Shown here: positions 59,730 through 64,000 of the stretch, in pieces
Layout of the letters: the number at the start of each line of letters is the position of its first letter
Numbering within the stretch: position 1 is the stretch's first letter
Assembly: GCA_964397545.1 (NCBI GenBank)
Contig: CAYNIW010000002.1
Coordinates: 91,306-155,305, forward strand
Origin: JAFGIG01 sp964397545
GTDB lineage: Bacteria; SDB-A
Length of the DNA: 64,000 nucleotides
Direction of reading: 5' to 3'
The notes under the pieces: generated by a model
Databases searched by the model: none
Seen by the model: only the letters and a program-made list of their open reading frames with translations
Told to the model about the DNA's origin: nothing
Position numbers and translations under genes: made by a program

Positions 59730-61491
59730 ACTGTATGAGTCCTTTGTATTGATGTTCTCCTGCTAGAGGCACGCCGTATTCCAGTCTTATAGGCCCTGCC
59801 GGAGTGTTATATATAAAACCTGCACCCATTGAAAAGCCTATGTTTTCATACGATGATATCTCCTCTGCGGAATTCCAAAGCCCGCCGGCGTCGAAAAACA
59901 ATTCAAAAGCAAAATCGCCGAGAGTGTAGTGCGACTGAGTCATCACGTTGACGAGTATGTTGCCGCTTCTCTGATTTAATTCATCCAGATCTCCAAGTGA
60001 ATTTTCAGGATATCCTCTAAGGGAATTAACTCCCCCGAGCGTAAGTTTCTGATCCGGGCTTATTCCGTTTTCTAGGGAAAGTCCATACGGGAAAGTCCAT
60101 GTCGAGCGAAGAAAAATATAATAACCTAATTTTGAAGGACTGAAAAGCCTGACCCAATCCCATCCCATCCTGTAAAAATAGTTATCTCCGCCGAGAAATT
60201 TTCCCGCCGCCTGAAAACGGATGTTCTGTTTCAAGCCTGTAGTTGGTGAAAAAGGATTGTCTCTTGAGTCGAAACTGTATCCGAAGATGAAGCTGTTGGT
60301 GAATTTGCTCATCGAAAATTTTGACCCGCCTCCCGCTGAAGTTGTGTCGATCCATGCTCTGCGGAAGACCAATCCTGAATAGAGGACTCCGGAGGAGGAG
60401 ATTCTCTTTCCGAGAGATGGAGACAATTCTATGTATTCGAGGTTTCTTTCACCGTAGCCTATTCTCTCAGCTTTAATGTAGCTTGAGAAAATAAGTGATG
60501 TCCCCAAAAAATAAGGTTCGGAGTAGTTGAGTTCGACGTTTTCGGAGTATTCACCGTAAAAATCTGTTTTATAGGAAGCTGAAACGGAAATTCTCTGGGC
60601 GTTGCCGAATAAATTGTTGTTGCCCCACTGAATATTTATTCCTGCCTTTCTGTCGCTTTTGTAATTTAAGGACACGAGGAAAAATGAGATTTTAGACTCT
60701 TCGACTTTTATTATCACTTTCAGGCTGTCCCCATGCAATTTTGAGGGCAGAGGTTTCACTGAAACGAAGGAGAAAAGACCGGTGTAGTAGAGATTGCTCC
60801 TCGCTCTGCTTAGGAGATCTGGAGAAAAAAGCTGTCCTGCCTTGAGTCTGGATTCCATTTCTATTATCTTTTTCCTGACATTTCTGTTACCGAGTATCTC
60901 GATTTGGTTAATGAACACTCTGCTTCCGGTGTCTATGGTTATGAAAATATCCATAGCAAGTGAATCGAGAGCGGCAGGGAGAATCGTGTCTTCAATTTTG
61001 ACGTTGTAGAATCCTCTGTTAATGTATTCTGAAGCTATTGCTATCATAGCCATGGAGAGATTCATCTGATTCAAAGGCTGTCCGGGAAGGATATTGTTTT
61101 TCTTAAAAACAGACATATCGAGAGCCGAATCAAATCCTGTTATCGTGACTGAGTTTACTAAAGACCTTTCGCCTTCAAAAACAGAATATTTCAAAATGTA
61201 TCCCGTTTCGGTCAATGAATCTGTCATGCTGACGACTCTGGCGTGAAAAAATCCGAGCTGATTGTAATAATTTTCAATGTTTGCCGCGTTTTTAGAGCTC
61301 GAGAAAGGGCTGTAAAGATCTCCCGGTCCGGTATAAAGATAAGGCATTATATCTTTTTCGTCGATTTGTTCGTCTCCTGATATTTGAACTCTTTGGACCC
61401 TGGCGAAAGATGAATAAGGGTCTTTTCTCGCACCGCAGGAAGCTCCAATCAAGAGGATAAAAAATGTTAATAAAGGGGAGATTTTTTTCAT
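59707..61491 (-). CDS. TamA/BamA-family outer-membrane protein, lipoprotein-like N-terminus (TamL type)
   Basis: An Omp85 protein of 594 residues. The signal ends LIGASCGARKDP; Cys19 fits a relaxed lipobox, so it may be lipid-anchored like TamL described in Bacteroidetes. About three POTRA domains follow (residues 30-265), including VEGERSLVNSVTITG-like and INQIEILGNRNVRKKIIE segments. The C-terminal 16-strand barrel carries the LGGVNSLRGYPENSLG motif (the Omp85 RGY element) and ends in GNPF. It converts periplasmic clients to barrel insertion with TamB downstream. Confidence 0.87.
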   Translation of the reverse strand: MKKISPLLTFFILLIGASCGARKDPYSSFARVQRVQISGDEQIDEKDIMPYLYTGPGDLYSPFSSSKNAANIENYYNQLGFFHARVVSMTDSLTETGYILKYSVFEGERSLVNSVTITGFDSALDMSVFKKNNILPGQPLNQMNLSMAMIAIASEYINRGFYNVKIEDTILPAALDSLAMDIFITIDTGSRVFINQIEILGNRNVRKKIIEMESRLKAGQLFSPDLLSRARSNLYYTGLFSFVSVKPLPSKLHGDSLKVIIKVEESKISFFLVSLNYKSDRKAGINIQWGNNNLFGNAQRISVSASYKTDFYGEYSENVELNYSEPYFLGTSLIFSSYIKAERIGYGERNLEYIELSPSLGKRISSSGVLYSGLVFRRAWIDTTSAGGGSKFSMSKFTNSFIFGYSFDSRDNPFSPTTGLKQNIRFQAAGKFLGGDNYFYRMGWDWVRLFSPSKLGYYIFLRSTWTFPYGLSLENGISPDQKLTLGGVNSLRGYPENSLGDLDELNQRSGNILVNVMTQSHYTLGDFAFELFFDAGGLWNSAEEISSYENIGFSMGAGFIYNTPAGPIRLEYGVPLAGEHQYKGLIQFAFGNPF

Positions 61492-61510
61492 CTGAAAACC
61501 GAGATGATCG

Positions 61511-62767
61511 TCAAGGGTTCAAAGTCTCGGCTCCCGAAAAATATTTCCTGAGAATCGGCGGGATAGAGACTTTGCCGTTTTCCTGCTGATGATTTTCAAG
61601 GATCGCGATCATCGTTCTCGGAGTTGCCAGACCGCTGCCGTTCAGTGTGTGGACAAAAGCAACCCTCCCGTTTTTGTCCCTAAACCTCAAGTTCATCCTG
61701 CGGGATTGAAAATCCCTGAAAAGCGAGACAGATGATACTTCAAGATATTTTTTAGAGACCGGCGCCCACGCTTCAATATCGTAAGTTATGGCGCTGGCGA
61801 AGCTCATCTCTCCTGTGCAGAGTTTTCTTGTCCTGAAGGGTATTTCAAGCTTCTTCAGAACAAGCTGTGCTTCTTCCAGAAGTTCCTCGAGGCTGTCTCT
61901 GCTATTTTCCGGTTTGGAAAGGTGAACGAGTTCAACTTTGTTGAACTGATGCATTCTCAAGAGCCCTTTCGTTTCCTTGCCGTAAGACCCCGCTTCTCTC
62001 CTGAAACAGGCTGTATATGCACAGAGCTTCACAGGCAGAGATTCGTGATCGAGAATTTCGCCTGAAAAAAGATTTGTGACCGGGACTTCGGCAGTGGGAT
62101 TTAGGAAAAGGTCGTCTTTTTCAATGAGATACATGTCTTCTTCCAGTTTAGGCAGTTGACCGGTGCCGAACATGGAGCTTCTGTTTACTAGAAAAGGAGG
62201 CAAAATCTGCCTGTATCCGTTTTCCGAATGCAGTTCCATCATGAACATCAAAAGGGCGAGTTCAAGCTTGGCTCCGTTTCCGGTGTATAATGGAAAAGCG
62301 CTCTTTGAAACTTTACCCGCGAGGGCGAAATCGAGAAGTTTCAGATCGGCTGTTATTTTGAAATGGTCGGATCCTTCTTTTTTTTTGCCCGGGTCGCCCC
62401 AGGAAAATATTGTCTCGTTTTGATCTTCAGTTTTTCCCAGGGGGACATCGTCGTCGGGAATATTCGGTATCCACATCAGGGAATCTTTCCATTTTTTGTC
62501 GGTTTCCGAGAAAATTTTTTCTTCGGTTTTGATCTCCTGAGAAAGTTCTTTTGATTTTGTCAGAATTTCGTCTTTTTGTGTTTTTTTCGCGGAAATTTCT
62601 TTTGAAAAAGCGTTTAACCGGCTTCTTTTGTCTTCTAAAGATTTCAGAAGGATTTTTCGTTTTTGGTCGAGATCTAAGAAGGCGTCAAGATCGCAGTTTT
62701 CACCTTTCGCTTTAACAGCATTTTTAACTTTTTCAAAATTTTCTTTTAAGTATTTAACATCAAGCAT
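61511..62767 (-). CDS. serS: Seryl-tRNA synthetase
   Basis: Charges tRNA-Ser (and tRNA-Sec where present). The 418 residues start MLDVKYLKENFEKV and run into the long N-terminal coiled coil that grips the tRNA variable arm (about 25-105). The class II motif 2 is FRREAGSYGKETKGLLRMHQF and motif 3 is LNGSGLATPRTMIAILEN. Length is normal. It overlaps the lon gene end by 8 bp and precedes the tam genes by 19 bp, an unrelated pairing that is probably just compact packing. Confidence 0.96.
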   Translation of the reverse strand: MLDVKYLKENFEKVKNAVKAKGENCDLDAFLDLDQKRKILLKSLEDKRSRLNAFSKEISAKKTQKDEILTKSKELSQEIKTEEKIFSETDKKWKDSLMWIPNIPDDDVPLGKTEDQNETIFSWGDPGKKKEGSDHFKITADLKLLDFALAGKVSKSAFPLYTGNGAKLELALLMFMMELHSENGYRQILPPFLVNRSSMFGTGQLPKLEEDMYLIEKDDLFLNPTAEVPVTNLFSGEILDHESLPVKLCAYTACFRREAGSYGKETKGLLRMHQFNKVELVHLSKPENSRDSLEELLEEAQLVLKKLEIPFRTRKLCTGEMSFASAITYDIEAWAPVSKKYLEVSSVSLFRDFQSRRMNLRFRDKNGRVAFVHTLNGSGLATPRTMIAILENHQQENGKVSIPPILRKYFSGAETLNP

Positions 62768-64000
62768 CTTTTCCCCTCTTCGCGGCCCATGATTTTTCGT
62801 AGTAGGATTTCAGGCCTTCTTTAACGCGTTTTTCTATAAAACGCAGAGCATTTTTTTCATCTTTGACGTCCAATATCAAACACAATGCTTCATCAACTGT
62901 TTTAACCGAGTAAATGGAAAAGTTTCCCGAAGCGACCGACTGTCTTATAACTTTGTCGAGCATAAGTGAATTTTCGTTGTCTTCCGGCAGGATGAGGGCT
63001 CCGTTTTTAATATTTTTGACTTTGCAGACCTTGAAAAAGCCCTCTATTTTTTCGTTAATGCCTCCGACTGCCTGAATGTTGCCGGCCTGATCAACAGAAC
63101 CTGTGACTGAAAAATTCTGTTTTACCGGGATTTTTGAAATGCTCGAAAGCAAAGCGCAAATTTCCGCGACCGAAGCGCTGTCTCCGTCAACGACATTATA
63201 GGATTGTTCGAAGCAGATTGACGCGTGAATTGAAAGCGGCAGGTCGTATGCATATTTTCCGCGAAGATAGCCGCTTATTATATTCACTCCTTTTGTGTGT
63301 ATCTCGCCGGAAAGTTTTGATTTTCTGTCAATGCTCACAATGCCTTTTTCGCCTGGCGACACGCTTGCCGTGATTCTCGCGGGAAGTCCTATTGGAATGT
63401 CGTCGTAATCTATAACCGTCAAGGCGTTCACCTGGCCTGTCTGTGACCCTTTCAGGAAGATTTTTATTATATCTTCGCGTATCAGCCTTAGGTATTCCCT
63501 TTCGAGTGCGGTTCTTCTGAAACGCATTTTTTCTATTGCTTTTTCTACTGATTTATACGTGACGATTTTAGCTCTTTTTTTCCTTTTTATTTCCCAGTAT
63601 GCGCTTTCTTTGACCAGATCTGAAATCTTTCCGAATTTTGTGCTGATGAGTTTTTTGTCTCCTGTTTCTTTAACTGCAAAATCGCAGATTCCTACCACGG
63701 ATTCCCGGGAGAAAGGCGGCAGTTTTTCTTTTTTTGACGTCACGGCTATAAAGTTAGCGTATTTTTTCAGACTTCGTTTAGTTAAAGGCATATGTTCCTC
63801 AAACTTGGCTTTGATCTTGAATATTTTCGCGAAATCGGGGTCCTTGTAGTAGAGAGCGGAATATATCTCGTCGTTTCCAATCATGACCACTTTGACGTCT
63901 ATCTCGACCGGATTAGGCCTCAGATAGCTTTTAGAAGACAGAGGATTAACCACGGGGGTTATTTCAAGCCTCTGGGTCTTTAACGTCCTTTTCAGCCTCT
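62760..64000 (-). CDS. Lon-related ATP-dependent protease (COG1067 type), C-terminal part, cut by right edge
   Basis: Only the C-terminal 410 or so residues are present; the frame stays open to 64000, reading RLEITPVVNPLSSK before the GTG at 63953, which is not the real start. The RPNPVEIDVKVVMIGNDEIYSALYYKDPDF stretch matches COG1067 LonB-like proteases. The Ser-Lys dyad is intact: the Ser in DGDSASVAE (codon 63177-63179) and the Lys in GGINEKIEGFF. These proteases degrade misfolded proteins. The AAA+ Walker motifs lie beyond the edge. It overlaps serS by 8 bp. Confidence 0.9.
   Translation of the reverse strand, partial: RLKRTLKTQRLEITPVVNPLSSKSYLRPNPVEIDVKVVMIGNDEIYSALYYKDPDFAKIFKIKAKFEEHMPLTKRSLKKYANFIAVTSKKEKLPPFSRESVVGICDFAVKETGDKKLISTKFGKISDLVKESAYWEIKRKKRAKIVTYKSVEKAIEKMRFRRTALEREYLRLIREDIIKIFLKGSQTGQVNALTVIDYDDIPIGLPARITASVSPGEKGIVSIDRKSKLSGEIHTKGVNIISGYLRGKYAYDLPLSIHASICFEQSYNVVDGDSASVAEICALLSSISKIPVKQNFSVTGSVDQAGNIQAVGGINEKIEGFFKVCKVKNIKNGALILPEDNENSLMLDKVIRQSVASGNFSIYSVKTVDEALCLILDVKDEKNALRFIEKRVKEGLKSYYEKSWAAKRGKDA

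Noticed and set aside
1..64000. CRISPR array, rRNA or tRNA genes
   Set aside because: No short regularly spaced repeats, no rRNA-like blocks and no CCA-ended cloverleaf candidates were seen in the intergenic gaps, which are all short.

Overview
The window reads as one contiguous, gene-dense, moderately AT-rich chromosome segment from a diderm (two-membrane) bacterium. The envelope genes show this: a TamA/TamB-type pair, a LolA-like carrier, a polysaccharide-export protein, a type IV pilus secretin with PilM-N-O-P, and many lipoproteins. No phage, transposon, CRISPR, rRNA or tRNA was seen. The gene mix (greA fused to a large N-terminal region, COG1067-type Lon, M18 aminopeptidase, PPi-dependent phosphofructokinase, many TPR proteins, frequent TTG starts) suggests an uncultured lineage such as candidate division WOR-3 or another FCB-like phylum. 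That placement is a guess and no marker here proves it. Genes are packed with 4- or 8-bp stop/start overlaps. No stretch over 300 bases lacks a gene once the 59-residue ferredoxin at 51728-51907 is counted.

Layout. 1-4373 (+): ileS 3' end, a soluble histidine kinase, a response regulator with a PatA-like output domain, and a thioredoxin-CcdA fusion. 4353-6714 (-): a catalytically dead esterase-fold protein and a GAF-HD-GYP protein. 6818-10574 (+): pgi and a giant GreA. 16202-10576 (-): hisC, ftsK, lolA-like, ECF sigma factor, anti-sigma factor, Spy-like protein. 16339-17619 (+): an ankyrin lipoprotein. 23164-17625 (-): grpE-dnaK-dnaJ-rsmE-wecB. 23357-24256 (+): a metallo-beta-lactamase-fold protein. 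27082-24272 (-): L,D-transpeptidase, LpoB-like and COG3014-like proteins. 31844-27197 (-): a small HTH protein followed by pilM-N-O-P-Q and a strong terminator. 32086-40051 (+): a lipoprotein, then an L,D-carboxypeptidase, SpoIID-like protein, Slt-like transglycosylase, double-domain glycosyltransferase and two lipoproteins. 51620-40056 (-): two very large TPR/coiled-coil proteins, a 102-residue protein, map, M18 aminopeptidase, DegT-type aminotransferase and REC-HD-GYP. 51728-56261 (+): ferredoxin, polysaccharide export protein, pfp, pck-like. 64000-56274 (-): lonB-like (cut by the edge), serS, TamA/TamL-like, tamB.

How the genes fit together. Three groups bear on the envelope: peptidoglycan (L,D-transpeptidase with LpoB; LdcA, SpoIID and Slt), outer-membrane assembly and lipoproteins (LolA, TamA/TamB), and type IV pilus assembly. 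Regulation is by a two-component pair, two HD-GYP proteins with no cyclase in the window, and an ECF sigma/anti-sigma pair. Pgi, Pfp and the PEPCK-like enzyme are glycolysis/gluconeogenesis steps that suggest pyrophosphate-linked flux.

The least explained part is 44493-51620. It holds a 1244-residue TPR protein, a 1032-residue protein with a Cys cluster, 67-residue coiled-coil repeats and a TPR tail, and a small partner, all translationally coupled and without signal peptides. The 1032-residue gene carries a 363-bp direct repeat whose two copies are identical by eye.
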